From Clostridiaceae bacterium HFYG-1003 (GTDB lineage: Bacteria > Bacillota > Clostridia > Clostridiales > Clostridiaceae), in NCBI GenBank assembly GCA_024579835.1, contig CP102060.1, positions 310,001 to 374,000 of the forward strand: 64,000 nucleotides of DNA, read 5' to 3'. The stretch's first letter is position 1. The number at the start of each line of letters is the position of its first letter. A program made the translations under genes and the position numbers. Shown here piece after piece: positions 8,632-16,824 of the stretch. The notes below the pieces were generated by a model that saw nothing but the letters and a program-made list of their open reading frames with translations, had not been told where the DNA came from and made no database searches.

Positions 8632-8943
8632 ATGGCAGAACGTCAGCAGTATCTTTATGTGCTTCGACCCGTTGAACGTCTTCTGGTGGCGGAGCATTGG
8701 ACCGAGAAAGAGGCAGCCATTACCAGGCGTCATTTTGCCCGTCTGGAACGGATGCTGGCAGAGGGGCGGTTGATTCTGGCCGGGAAGACAGGGGGTCTGG
8801 ATGAAACGACGTTTGGGATTGTAGTTTTTGAAGCCGATTCTCCGGAGGAAGCCAGGGAAATCATGGCCAGCGATCCCGGGGTCGCGGAAGGGATTATGAC
8901 AGCAGAGCTTTTCCCCTATCGGGTCGCGCTGTCCCGGTCCTGA
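8632..8943 (+). CDS. YciI-family protein
   Basis: A 103-residue dimeric alpha-beta-barrel protein of the YciI type, a family related to muconolactone isomerases whose role is mostly unknown. The family pattern is seen in LVAEHWTEKEAAITRRHFAR, LILAGKTGGLDETTFGIVVF and ASDPGVAEGIMTAELFPYRV. The histidine that usually acts with an aspartate in the family is present in RRHFAR. The start ATG 8632 follows GGAGAACAGAGT. It seems to be transcribed alone. Confidence 0.85.
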   Translation: MAERQQYLYVLRPVERLLVAEHWTEKEAAITRRHFARLERMLAEGRLILAGKTGGLDETTFGIVVFEADSPEEAREIMASDPGVAEGIMTAELFPYRVALSRS

Positions 8944-9481
8944 GACCGGATCAGATCTGTTTTGCAGGAGACCAGCCTGAGATGATGACCCCCGCTCCGG
9001 ATGAAGCGAAGCAGTGAGGTCAGCGGCCAGGACAGACCATGGCGGAATGGCGGATCAATCAAGGGCATTTGAATACGGGAATCAACAGACGGGTGCCGCA
9101 ACGTTCCCGTCTGTTTTGACGTGCCCGGCTCCAGCCGGGCAGGAGGCTTGCAGAAAGCAAGGGAAAGAATTACCTTGCCATCGTGGGGATGGATGACCCG
9201 GAAACCGGGGAACGCTGAGGCGATTACTGAGGAAAACGGGTTCTGCCCGACCGTCAGTTGGGGACTGCGCAGAGCCGGCAGGATGACACAATGTCCGGGA
9301 ATCCGGAAAACCTGTTTCGGCAGTTTTTTTGCTGCGGTGAGAAGGATTCAACAACGCAGGCAGAGCCGAGGGAACAGTGAGCAAATGATGTGATTCTCAA
9401 ACCGGAATGACCGGAAAGGAAAATGGTATAATAGTAAGCGTGCCCATAACGGGCCAAGCATGAATCAAAGGGGAAAACAAC
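8944..9481. other. Intergenic stretch with a promoter for the DUF4317 gene
   Basis: No convincing gene is seen in these 538 bases. There is a small hairpin TGCCCGGCTCCAGCCGGGCA at 9120-9139. An extended -10 element TGGTATAAT ends at 9432, about 50 bases before the next start codon; no good -35 box stands 17 bp upstream. Confidence 0.6.
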
Positions 9482-10729
9482 TTGAAGCATAAAGATGTTC
9501 TTGAATTGAAAAAACGCCTGAAGAAGGATCACTGCACCATCAGCCAGGTCAGCGGCTGCTATGTCAACAGTGAGAAGCAGATTGTCGCCACCTATCGTGA
9601 AACCTTTCTGAACCTGGAGGAATCCGAGTTCTTTAAATACCTGGAAATTGCCAAGAAGATCCTTTCCGGCACCTGGGGCAACCATCTGCTGGAACTGGGA
9701 TTTCAAAGAGAAGAGATCGGAGCCGAGGGCCGGCAGGCCATGCTGGTGGATCTGAAGCGGAGCCGTCTGAAGGATGACGAGCTCATCCAGGCATTCTATC
9801 GTCAGATCATCGACACGTACCAGACCGAGGGTAATTTTCTGATCCTGCTGTTCTCCGATGCCTATGACGTCATGAAGCGAACCAGGGACAATCTCAAGCT
9901 GGATGAGTCGGAGGAAACCTTTGAATACATTCTGTGCGCCGTTTGTCCGGTCACTTTGTCGGATCCGGGTCTCCATTACGAAGCCGGAGAACAAAGAATG
10001 CGAGCGCTGGGACGGGACTGGGTTGTTTCCGCTCCCGCCCAGGGATTCCTCTTTCCCGCCTTTTCCGAGCACAGCGGGGACGTCAACAGCCTGCTGTACT
10101 ATACGAAAAACCCGCGGGAACCCCATCCTGAACTGATGGAGACCGTCCTGGGCTGCGAAGGCGTCATGACCACCGCTCTGCAGCGTGAATCCCTGCAGAC
10201 TCTGCTTCAGGAAGCGGTCGGCTACGAGGAAGAGAAAGCCGAGAACCTGTTCCTCGATCTGCAGGAAGAGCTCCACAGCATCGTGGCGGAGCAGGAAAAC
10301 CAGTCGGAGTCGGATCCGGAACCCGTTGTCCTGACCAGTATTCAGATTCAGGATATTCTGGCAGACAAGGCTCCGGTGGAAGTCCTGCAGAAGATTGAGG
10401 AAGTGTACGAGGAATATTTCCAGAGCGATCTGCCCCTGGCTGATCGGATGCTGGATCCCAAAGCCCTCAAAACTGCAGAAAAGCGCAAGAAGGAGCAGGC
10501 TCTGGAAAAACAGGTGGAAAATCTTAAGCAGATGCTGCGTGACAGCGCTCAGGATCCGACACTGCCCTTGACCATGGAGCAGACGGAGGGCATCGATGTC
10601 CAGCTGCAGGTGCGGCCGGAAAAAGTGGCTCAGATCAAAGCCCAGTACATCGACGGCCAGAAATGCATCATCATTCCGCTGGAAGAAGACGAAGAGGCCA
10701 TCATCAATGGCCAGTCGGGAATTCTGTAA
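9482..10729 (+). CDS. DUF4317 family protein
   Basis: A 415-residue soluble protein of the DUF4317 family, common in Firmicutes and without known function. The opening pattern is characteristic: DVLELKKRLKKDHCTISQVS followed by GCYVNSEKQIVATYRETF. No catalytic motif is evident; the C-terminal third is rich in charged helices (DPKALKTAEKRKKEQALEKQ) and may form a coiled coil. The start is TTG 9482 behind AAAGGGGAAAACAAC, with an extended -10 promoter upstream. A terminator at 10855 probably ends the transcript. Confidence 0.85.
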   Translation: MKHKDVLELKKRLKKDHCTISQVSGCYVNSEKQIVATYRETFLNLEESEFFKYLEIAKKILSGTWGNHLLELGFQREEIGAEGRQAMLVDLKRSRLKDDELIQAFYRQIIDTYQTEGNFLILLFSDAYDVMKRTRDNLKLDESEETFEYILCAVCPVTLSDPGLHYEAGEQRMRALGRDWVVSAPAQGFLFPAFSEHSGDVNSLLYYTKNPREPHPELMETVLGCEGVMTTALQRESLQTLLQEAVGYEEEKAENLFLDLQEELHSIVAEQENQSESDPEPVVLTSIQIQDILADKAPVEVLQKIEEVYEEYFQSDLPLADRMLDPKALKTAEKRKKEQALEKQVENLKQMLRDSAQDPTLPLTMEQTEGIDVQLQVRPEKVAQIKAQYIDGQKCIIIPLEEDEEAIINGQSGIL

Positions 10730-10854
10730 CGAAGTCCAAGGAATGGGTTCTCCGCTGTTCCCTCGTTGCGTGAGGGCCTGATCGGGATTATACTCAAGGC
10801 AAGGAAGGGAAGATCTGTACCCTCAGCATCCATGCCTGATCAATGAGCTGATGC

Positions 10855-10883
10855 CAGCCGACCCGTCCGGGTCGGCTTTTTTG
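10855..10883 (+). terminator. Terminator after the DUF4317 gene
   Basis: AGCCGACCC pairs with GGGTCGGCT across the loop GTCC, followed by TTTTTT. This is a strong rho-independent terminator separating the DUF4317 gene from the SHOCT/radical SAM group. Confidence 0.9.
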
Positions 10884-10897
10884 AGAGGAGGAACGCC

Positions 10898-11176
10898 ATG
10901 CATCCGTTTTATGGACCAAGCAGCATGATGATCGGAGACGTTGATTTCTGGTGGGTCGGGCTGGTATCCATGGCCCTGTATCTGCTGTTCTGGGCAGGCG
11001 CCATCGTGCTGGCCGTGCGTTTGCTCCGAAAGATCGGTCTGGGGCGATGGCTGCCCAAACCGGATGATGCCATGGCGATCCTGCGGGAGCGCTACGCCCG
11101 GGGGGAAATCGATCAGGCGGAATTCCGCGAGAAAGCGGCGGATCTGGCTGACACTGCCCCAACGGACAAACCCTGA
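10898..11176 (+). CDS. Small membrane protein with a SHOCT domain
   Basis: A 92-residue protein with one or two membrane helices (LVSMALYLLFWAGAIVLAVR, residues about 21-43) and a C-terminal SHOCT motif (AILRERYARGEIDQAEFREK). SHOCT is a short oligomerisation module found at the ends of many membrane or surface proteins. The ribosome site AGAGGAGG is strong. It lies 13 bases before the first radical SAM gene, so it is probably the first gene of a three-gene operon and may anchor or assemble those enzymes; this role is inferred. Confidence 0.8.
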   Translation: MHPFYGPSSMMIGDVDFWWVGLVSMALYLLFWAGAIVLAVRLLRKIGLGRWLPKPDDAMAILRERYARGEIDQAEFREKAADLADTAPTDKP

Positions 11177-11189
11177 GGAGGGGATATTC

Positions 11190-12092
11190 ATGAAAGGGCG
11201 GGATCTGATGTATCTGATTCGCTTTGGACTGACAACCGTATTGCTTCACCGCCAGGATCCGCTGGTGGGATCCCTCATCCTGACAGACCGCTGCAACTTG
11301 GCCTGCCGGCACTGTGCCGTGGCCAACAAAGCCCGCGTAATTTACCCCTATTCCAGCGTAAGGCGTGACATGGAGCACCTGTACCGGCAGGGGGTTCGAA
11401 TCCTGCTGTTTTACGGCGGTGAACCCTTTCTCTGGGAGGATTCGGACCGAACGCTGCGGGATCTGGTAAGCGAAGCCAAGGCCATGGGATTTATCCTGGT
11501 CCAGGTTGTGACCAACGGAACATTCCCTCTGGACTTGCCCGAAGCGGATCTGATCCTGGTCAGTCTGGACGGAAACCGGCGCCATCACAATGAAATCCGG
11601 GGCGATACCTATGACCGGATTCTAAATCATATCGCAGCCGCGCCGAACCGAAATATCTGCCTCTATATGGCGGTCAACAACATCAACTGGCAGGACATCG
11701 AGGAAGTCAGCCGGCTTGCCCAACGGCTGACCAAGGTGAAGGCCGTCGCGTTCAATTTTCACACACCTTATCCAGGGGTAGAATCATTGCAGCTGTCAGG
11801 GGAAGAGGCCCGGTCAGCCGTTCAGGCCATCACGGCAATGAAGCAGGACGGCCTGCCCATTCTGAATCTGGTCCGGGCATTGCCCAGGCTCATCGAGCAC
11901 AGATTTCAAGCGCCATGCCGGCAGTGCGTGGTGATGGAGAACGGAGCAGGCTGGACCTGCGGCCGCTGCATTGAGATTCCAGGTTTGTGCGAACAATGCG
12001 GCTTTGCCTTCGCCGCGGAGCTGTCCCTGGTATTTCAGGGGAATCTACCCGTAGTCGGAGAGTTTTTGAGGACATATCTCAGACAGTTCTGA
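11190..12092 (+). CDS. Radical SAM protein of unknown substrate
   Basis: A 300-residue radical SAM enzyme. The [4Fe-4S]/SAM motif is LTDRCNLACRHCAVA near residue 33 (CxxxCxxC), followed by the glycine-rich FYGGEPFL and ILVSLDGNRRHHNEIRG, which binds SAM in the family. The C-terminal part has a cysteine cluster (CRQCVVMENGAGWTCGRC, then CEQCGF) that could hold a second iron-sulfur cluster, similar in idea to SPASM-like domains. GGAGG precedes ATG 11190. The gene follows the SHOCT protein and precedes a HemN-like radical SAM gene by 55 bases. The substrate is not predictable; lipid, cofactor or peptide modification are all open. Confidence 0.85.
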   Translation: MKGRDLMYLIRFGLTTVLLHRQDPLVGSLILTDRCNLACRHCAVANKARVIYPYSSVRRDMEHLYRQGVRILLFYGGEPFLWEDSDRTLRDLVSEAKAMGFILVQVVTNGTFPLDLPEADLILVSLDGNRRHHNEIRGDTYDRILNHIAAAPNRNICLYMAVNNINWQDIEEVSRLAQRLTKVKAVAFNFHTPYPGVESLQLSGEEARSAVQAITAMKQDGLPILNLVRALPRLIEHRFQAPCRQCVVMENGAGWTCGRCIEIPGLCEQCGFAFAAELSLVFQGNLPVVGEFLRTYLRQF

Positions 12093-12147
12093 CCGGTCAG
12101 TCGTCTGCTTATTTGTCGCAAGATCCATTTAAGGGAGGGAGTTTACC

Positions 12148-13398
12148 ATGCTGACCACATTGCTTCGCCTTGGCCTGACACGGTCCATGGCTCCGTTTGA
12201 GTTCAGAAACCGGATGGATCAGCCGCTGCCCTTTGAGGATCTGGAGGAATTCGGGCTTTATGTCCATATTCCGTTTTGCCGGACGCTGTGCAGTTTTTGT
12301 CCCTACTGCAAGGAGATCTATGATCCGCAGCGGGCCGGGCAGTATAAGGAGAGCCTGCTGGCGGAAATTGAGCTGGCGGCGGGTCATCTCCGGGAAAGAC
12401 GGCCGGTGACCAGCCTCTACTTCGGGGGTGGGACGCCTGCCCTGATGGGGGATGATCTGGCCGAGATCATTGCTGCCCTGGAGCGGTATTTTGAAATCCG
12501 GGGGGGCATCGGAGTGGAGCTCCATCCGTCAGATCTGACCGCGGAGACGCTGACAAAATTGAAATCGGCCGGGGTGACTATGGCAAGCCTGGGCATTCAG
12601 TCCTTCGAGAGGGAATGTCTGGAAAAGCTGGGCCGCTCCTGGGAACCCTTTGCCGACAAGGTGCGCCTGGTTCATTCCGCCGGATTTGACGTCATCGATG
12701 TGGATCTGATCTTCGCGATTCCGGGCCAGACGGAGGAATCCCTGACCCGGGATATTCAGACCGCCTTTGCCAATGGCGCTACCCAAGTGTCGACCTATCC
12801 ATTCATCGATTTTACCTTTGCCCATAACACCTGGCATCCTATGTCGGACAAGGATAAGCTGCGTCTGCTGAAGCACCTGGCCAAAACCTGCAAGGATCAG
12901 GGACTGGTGCGGACCTCCGTCTGGACCTTTGCCAAGCCGGGCACTTCCCAGTATTCTTCCGTGACCCGGGAAGCTTTTCTAGGATTCGGCCTGTCGGCCA
13001 CGAGTCTGCTGCGAAACCAGTTCAAAATCAATACCCATTCCCTGGACGGGTATGTTGAGCGAATCTCCCAGGGCAGGCTGGCGACCTCCCTGACCCTGGA
13101 TTTTACGTCCAGGCAGCGGGCAGCCTATTTCCTGTTCTGGAGCTGCTATGGCCTGCTCATCGATCCGGCGCGCTTTCAGCAGGTGATCGGCCAGCCCCTG
13201 GCCAAAATGTACGGGCGGGAAATATGGCTGGCGCAAAAACTGGGAATTCTCAGACAGGAGGGAACCCGGTATCGTCTGACGGATCGGGGCATGCTGCTGT
13301 ATCATCAGGTGGAGCAGATCTATACCACGGCCTATATCGACCGGATGTGGAATATTTCCAGAATTCAGGCATTTCCGCAGTCCATCCGCCTCAGGTAA
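12148..13398 (+). CDS. HemN/HutW-like radical SAM protein
   Basis: A 416-residue radical SAM protein of the coproporphyrinogen-dehydrogenase-like group. The cluster motif is VHIPFCRTLCSFCPYC near residue 43 (CxxxCxxC followed by YC), with YFGGGTPALM, SLGIQSFERECLEKLGR and DVDLIFAIPGQTEE as in HemN relatives. The C-terminal part resembles the HemN_C winged region. Family members include true CpdH, heme chaperones (HemW) and methyltransferases or heme-degrading enzymes such as HutW, so the exact reaction is unclear; the CPYC motif and context argue against ordinary HemN. AAGGGAGGG precedes the start. It is the last gene of a probable operon with 10898-12092. Confidence 0.82.
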   Translation: MLTTLLRLGLTRSMAPFEFRNRMDQPLPFEDLEEFGLYVHIPFCRTLCSFCPYCKEIYDPQRAGQYKESLLAEIELAAGHLRERRPVTSLYFGGGTPALMGDDLAEIIAALERYFEIRGGIGVELHPSDLTAETLTKLKSAGVTMASLGIQSFERECLEKLGRSWEPFADKVRLVHSAGFDVIDVDLIFAIPGQTEESLTRDIQTAFANGATQVSTYPFIDFTFAHNTWHPMSDKDKLRLLKHLAKTCKDQGLVRTSVWTFAKPGTSQYSSVTREAFLGFGLSATSLLRNQFKINTHSLDGYVERISQGRLATSLTLDFTSRQRAAYFLFWSCYGLLIDPARFQQVIGQPLAKMYGREIWLAQKLGILRQEGTRYRLTDRGMLLYHQVEQIYTTAYIDRMWNISRIQAFPQSIRLR

Positions 13399-13624
13399 GC
13401 TGAGAGTTCTGAATCAGAGCACAAAGGGCGGTATGATCCAGTCAGTATTGTAGTTTTCTCGAGATGGAAATCTTTCTTATTATGACAACGAACTATGGTA
13501 TATTTATTCCGGTAGCAGGCAGGGGATTCTTCTGCTAAATTAATAGTTAGAAAAAGCCCTTCATCCGGTGGCCGTTCGAGGACATACGGAGAGGAGCTTT
13601 CTGAAAGAAAGGGAGGAAGTTATT

Positions 13625-14101
13625 TTGAATCTGGCACTGTACCTTGTGACCGCATTGCTCCTGGTCCTGTCGTGGACCCGGGATCGGAAAAAGACCCGCA
13701 TGGCGATCAAAAAAGCCTGGAAATCCTTTGAAAACATTCTGCCGGAATTTCTGGTGGTCATTTTGATGGTTGGAATCCTGCTGGCACTGGCCGATCCAGC
13801 CCTGATCTCGAAGGTGATCGGAAGTGAATCCGGCTGGTCCGGAGTGATACTGGCAGCCCTGGTGGGAGCCGTTACCCTGATTCCTGGATTTGTCGCTTTC
13901 CCCATGGCAGCGCTGCTGCTGAAAGGCGGAGCCGGCCCCATGCAGATCGGCGCCTTCGTCTCGACCCTGATGATGGTGGGTGTCGTGACCATGCCGGTAG
14001 AAATGAAGTACTTCGGGAAAAAGCTGACCCTGTACCGCAACGGCATCGCGTTTGCCTTCTCCTTTGTGGTAGCCTGGGTCATTGGAATGGTGGTGAGATA
14101 A
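13625..14101 (+). CDS. Permease half-protein (ArsP/DUF318 type), first subunit
   Basis: A 158-residue membrane protein with about four helices, matching half of the ArsP_1-type permease family (PF03773). Tell-tale stretches are NILPEFLVVILMVGILLALA and GAVTLIPGFVAFPMAALLLK. The likely start is TTG 13625, which stands 8 bases behind GGGAGG; an upstream GTG at 13568 lacks a ribosome site. The stop overlaps the start of the next gene (TAATG), so the two halves are translationally coupled and probably form one transporter. Full-length relatives export organoarsenicals; the substrate of split forms is unknown. Confidence 0.78.
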   Translation: MNLALYLVTALLLVLSWTRDRKKTRMAIKKAWKSFENILPEFLVVILMVGILLALADPALISKVIGSESGWSGVILAALVGAVTLIPGFVAFPMAALLLKGGAGPMQIGAFVSTLMMVGVVTMPVEMKYFGKKLTLYRNGIAFAFSFVVAWVIGMVVR

Positions 14102-14670
14102 TGCAGAAAGAGAAAATGACAGGTCGCGGACCGAAGTCCCTGCTCCGGCGGTATCGGGCCTTTCTCATTGCGGCGGCAGCTCTTGGCCTGCTCACCCTGG
14201 TCAACCGGGAACTGGGTACAAAAGCCATCGACGTGACCGGCTATACCCTCAAGGAAATGCTGCTAGTCATCCCGCCGATCTTTGTTCTCCTGGGACTCCT
14301 CGATGTCTGGGTCCCCCGGGAAACCATGGTTCGGTTTATGGGCGAAGGATCCGGACTGGTGGGCATTCTCCTGGCCATCTTCATCGGATCGGCTGCGGCC
14401 GGCCCCCTGTACGGCGCCTTTCCCGTTGCGGCCGTGTTCATGAAGAAGGGCGTGAAGTTCTCCAACATCCTGATCTTCATCGGGGCGTGGTCTACCACGA
14501 AAATCCCCATGCTGCTGTTTGAAATGGCTGCTTTGGGGAATCGCTTTGCCCTGACCCGACTGGCCGTGGATATTCCCGGCATCATCCTCATTGCCTGGAT
14601 TCTCAGCCGTCTGATCAGTAAGGCCGAGGTAGAGGAAATATACCGGAAGGCAGAGCAGTTTGACCAGTAG
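14101..14670 (+). CDS. Permease half-protein (ArsP/DUF318 type), second subunit
   Basis: A 189-residue membrane protein with four to five helices, the partner of the preceding half. It carries IPPIFVLLGLLDVWVPRETM and GSAAAGPLYGAFPVAAVFMK, the repeat equivalent of the first half's IPGFVAFPMAALL. The start ATG 14101 overlaps the previous stop by one base. It lacks the TPFCSCSS cysteines of the full-length permease at 51710, so the transported compound probably differs. Confidence 0.8.
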   Translation: MQKEKMTGRGPKSLLRRYRAFLIAAAALGLLTLVNRELGTKAIDVTGYTLKEMLLVIPPIFVLLGLLDVWVPRETMVRFMGEGSGLVGILLAIFIGSAAAGPLYGAFPVAAVFMKKGVKFSNILIFIGAWSTTKIPMLLFEMAALGNRFALTRLAVDIPGIILIAWILSRLISKAEVEEIYRKAEQFDQ

Positions 14671-14879
14671 GGCAGGCTTGCCCCGGTTCAGGGCTTAGCT
14701 CAAGGAAGCATGGTCAGCCTTTGCTAAGTCATCTATTTAGTCATCCCGCAACATACCCATAATGACCCCTAACAACCCCTAACGTACTTAATAAGAACCA
14801 GTCACGCACCTTCCACGTAATCATAACTCATTCCTACAGTGGGAGAAGAGCAGCAGCAGGCCGGTAAAAAAGAAACCCA

Positions 14880-14945
14880 CCCGATCAATGAACAAACCTG
14901 GCAGACGGTCTGAGCCGCTTCTGCCAGGTTTGTTCATTGATCGGG
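14880..14945. terminator. Perfect 26-bp inverted repeat
   Basis: Arms 14880-14905 and 14920-14945 are perfectly complementary over 26 bases, with a 14-base loop. There is an A-rich run before the left arm (AAAAAAGAAA) but no T-run after the right arm, so it would work best as a terminator for the minus strand. It stands between the permease pair and the selD remnant, which run toward each other. The arm length is unusual even among the long hairpins of this window. Confidence 0.65.
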
Positions 14946-14971
14946 ACAATCCGTTTAAATTTCAGGTGTAA

Positions 14972-15285
14972 TCAGTCGACGATGACATAGTGGCCAGCGT
15001 AGGGCTCAACCCGGCCGATGACGGCATACGCCACAGGAGAGGCCTGCAGGTTTTCAAGAAGTGCGGGTACGTCTCGTCCGCTCAGACTGATGGAGAGATC
15101 ACCGGAGGTCTGGGGATCATACAGCAGATCGGACAGGATGGGGTCAATGTTTTCCGACCGATGGATCCGATCCCGGAAAAGACGGCTTTCACGACTTTCC
15201 AGACTGTCAAAAATGGGTTTACCCGTTCATCGTGTGGAGTCTGTCGCCGACGCGGCTCCACATGCGCTGTGTGATATGAAATCAT
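14972..15285 (-). pseudogene. selD: 3' remnant of selD (selenophosphate synthase)
   Basis: The minus strand encodes the C-terminal end of SelD: the hallmark LLYDPQTSG (glycine then changed to aspartate where family members have GGL), then SLSGRDVPALLENLQ, and AVIGRVEPYAGHYVIVD before TGA at 14974-14972. Farther upstream, QRMWSRVGDRLHTMNG is in another frame, separated from KPIFDSLESRES by one extra base near 15228. The rest of the gene (about two thirds) is missing. SelD makes selenophosphate for selenocysteine synthesis. A functional copy must exist elsewhere if the selenoproteins here are made. Confidence 0.78.
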
Positions 15286-15314
15286 TTTTCCGTTCGCCAC
15301 GTTTTTACTCGAGT

Positions 15315-15464
15315 TTACCGGTCGTTGATTTTTATGCCCAATTCCTCTGCGATTTCTTTCACTCGGGCCTTTTGCGCATCGGTTAACTCCTCAAACTTTA
15401 CTTTTTCCATATCGCCCGGGTGAATCGTGTAACGTTCCATCCGTTCCGAGGCTATTTTATCCAT
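15315..15464 (-). CDS. Small hypothetical protein (49 residues)
   Basis: An intact ORF starting at ATG 15464, five bases after GGAG, with composition typical of a coding sequence. The protein is charged and helical (MEKVKFEELTDAQKARVKEI, then AEELGIKINDR), with no membrane segment or cysteine. It resembles the short helical N-termini of several families but I cannot assign it. It lies just upstream of the selD remnant on the same strand and may be a survivor of the same decayed locus. Confidence 0.5.
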   Translation of the reverse strand: MDKIASERMERYTIHPGDMEKVKFEELTDAQKARVKEIAEELGIKINDR

Positions 15465-15834
15465 AGAATCTCCTTAATTTTCTGTTGTTTCCGAGAAGAG
15501 TTCTCAAAACATGTTTTCGGCCTAATGAATCGATTATACGATCCGGAAACAATACCCTTATCCCGTGCTGTAATGTGAATTCATTTTCGGGCCGGTAATA
15601 GCTACATGGTGCAGCGTGTTCTTCAGCTCCGAAACCGGTTCGTCTCCCATGGCTCAGACTTTGCGCAGCGACTTGCCTGGTATTCAGCCCTGCCGTTTTC
15701 CAGGCTGATGGGAAGGAGTCTCCGATTTGGATCGGCCTGGCGGGTCGGTGTGGCGGGAGGTTGTATGACTTCAGTGTATCAGGAATCGATCCGGTAAGGT
15801 ATAATCAGAAAAAGAAAAAGGGGGAGATGAATGG
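15465..15834. other. Intergenic stretch before the DUF1858 gene
   Basis: I see no credible gene in these 370 bases. A GGTATAAT sequence ending at 15804 is a likely -10 element for the DUF1858 gene, whose start codon is about 30 bases farther. Confidence 0.45.
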
Positions 15835-16068
15835 ATGATTTTAAAGCAAGACACGCCGCTGGACATTGTGGAACAGTATCCGCAGACGGATCCGGTATTT
15901 CGCGCCTATGACGAACAGATCGGACAGTGTCTGTTATGTCACTGTTTGTTTGATTCCCTTGAGACCATTGCCCGGCGGTATGACATCGACCTGGCGGAAA
16001 TGATCCAGCAGCTGGAGAGAGCGGCCGGAGAAAACGGAGGATCGAATGATTCAATATTCTCCGGATGA
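15835..16068 (+). CDS. DUF1858-like domain protein
   Basis: A 77-residue protein resembling DUF1858/ScdA_N domains, small helical modules with a conserved C-x-x-C that often stand beside redox or iron-sulfur proteins. Here the pattern is DTPLDIVEQYPQTDPVFRAY followed by GQCLLCHCLFDSLETIARRY, giving CLLCHC. The binding partner is unknown. GGGGGAG stands before the start. A terminator follows, so it is probably monocistronic, but it sits just upstream of the NifX/MinD cluster with which such domains often occur. Confidence 0.72.
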   Translation: MILKQDTPLDIVEQYPQTDPVFRAYDEQIGQCLLCHCLFDSLETIARRYDIDLAEMIQQLERAAGENGGSNDSIFSG

Positions 16069-16100
16069 AACTTCATTCTGAATTAATATTTACCAGTCAG

Positions 16101-16146
16101 AACCACGCCTGCAGAGATCAGTTAATCTCACCGGACGTGGTTTTTA
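16101..16146 (+). terminator. Terminator after the DUF1858 gene
   Basis: AACCACG (16101-16107) pairs with CGTGGTT (16136-16142) and the strand continues with TTTATC. The inner GAGAT/ATCTC can pair as well. Confidence 0.65.
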
Positions 16147-16260
16147 TCTTCGTGGACAGATCCTTATGGAAACCGGCAGCGGCCCTGAACGAACTCAGTA
16201 TAGTGACTGGAGAAGCAAGCTGTCGTTTGTTTCCTGGCATTCCATCAAATTGTGCACTCT

Positions 16261-16316
16261 CCGTTATTGACATATGCCATTAACGGAGTATTATAAAACT
16301 ATAAATAGCATATGCC
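16261..16316 (+). promoter_or_regulatory. Promoter and palindromic operator before the DUF134/NifX/MinD operon
   Basis: TTGACA (16267-16272) is followed by AT-rich -10 candidates (TATTAT 16 bp later or TATAAA 19 bp later). A perfect inverted repeat, CCGTTA at 16261-16266 and TAACGG at 16281-16286, brackets the -35 box. CATATGCC occurs twice, at 16271-16278 and 16309-16316. DUF134, encoded next, is a DNA-binding family and a candidate ligand. Confidence 0.55.
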
Positions 16317-16410
16317 GAAAACTTGATCGATCCATTAGACTCGAAGAAAAGCTATGATCAACAGTCGATTTGGAAGGGAATGGGAAACGGGAAGAACGGG
16401 AGGTGATTGA

Positions 16411-16824
16411 ATGCCAAGACCAAGAAAGTGGCGGAAAGTGTGCTGTCTGCCTGAAATGGAGCTGTTCGGGCCGCTAAGCGGAACGAATGACTCCAAGCGG
16501 GATATTTCTATGACAGTCGATGAATATGAGACGATTCGCCTGATTGATCTGGAAGGACTGACTCAGGAAGAATGCGCCGAACGGATGCAGGTTGCCCGAG
16601 CCACGGTTCAGTCAATCTACAAGGAAGCCAGGGGAAAAATCGCTCAGGCACTGGTATACGGCGACCGTCTGCGGATTGGAGGCGGTGATTACCAGTTGTA
16701 CAATGACAAGGAACGGCGCATGGGATGCCATCAGTGCCGCAGAGGCCTGTATGGCCGATGCTTCCAAAGTGGCTTAGAAAATGACCCGGATGATGGGTCG
16801 GAACATGAGGAGAATAATCGATGA
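16411..16824 (+). CDS. DUF134 DNA-binding protein
   Basis: A 137-residue protein of the DUF134 family: [14 protein letters not shown] at the start, then a sigma-70-region-4-like helix-turn-helix ([20 protein letters not shown] and [18 protein letters not shown]). The cysteines [12 protein letters not shown] near the end could bind metal. DUF134 genes nearly always neighbour NifX-like and MinD-like genes, as here. It probably senses metal or cluster state and regulates this operon from the palindrome at 16261; that is inferred. Its stop overlaps the next start (ATGA). Confidence 0.88.
   Translation: MPRPRKWRKVCCLPEMELFGPLSGTNDSKRDISMTVDEYETIRLIDLEGLTQEECAERMQVARATVQSIYKEARGKIAQALVYGDRLRIGGGDYQLYNDKERRMGCHQCRRGLYGRCFQSGLENDPDDGSEHEENNR

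Noticed and set aside
9254-10276. Open frame (340 codons) antisense to DUF4317
   Set aside because: Covers the coding region of a clear family on the plus strand and shows no domain.
11390-11405. tRNA-like GGTTCGAATCC stretch
   Set aside because: It lies inside the coding region of the radical SAM gene and no cloverleaf can be formed around it.
15606-15797. Open frame of 63 codons before the DUF1858 gene
   Set aside because: No ribosome site, arginine-rich composition typical of non-coding frames, and it runs into the likely promoter of the next gene.
16065-16283. Open frame of 72 codons after the DUF1858 gene
   Set aside because: It runs through a terminator hairpin, has no ribosome site and no family.
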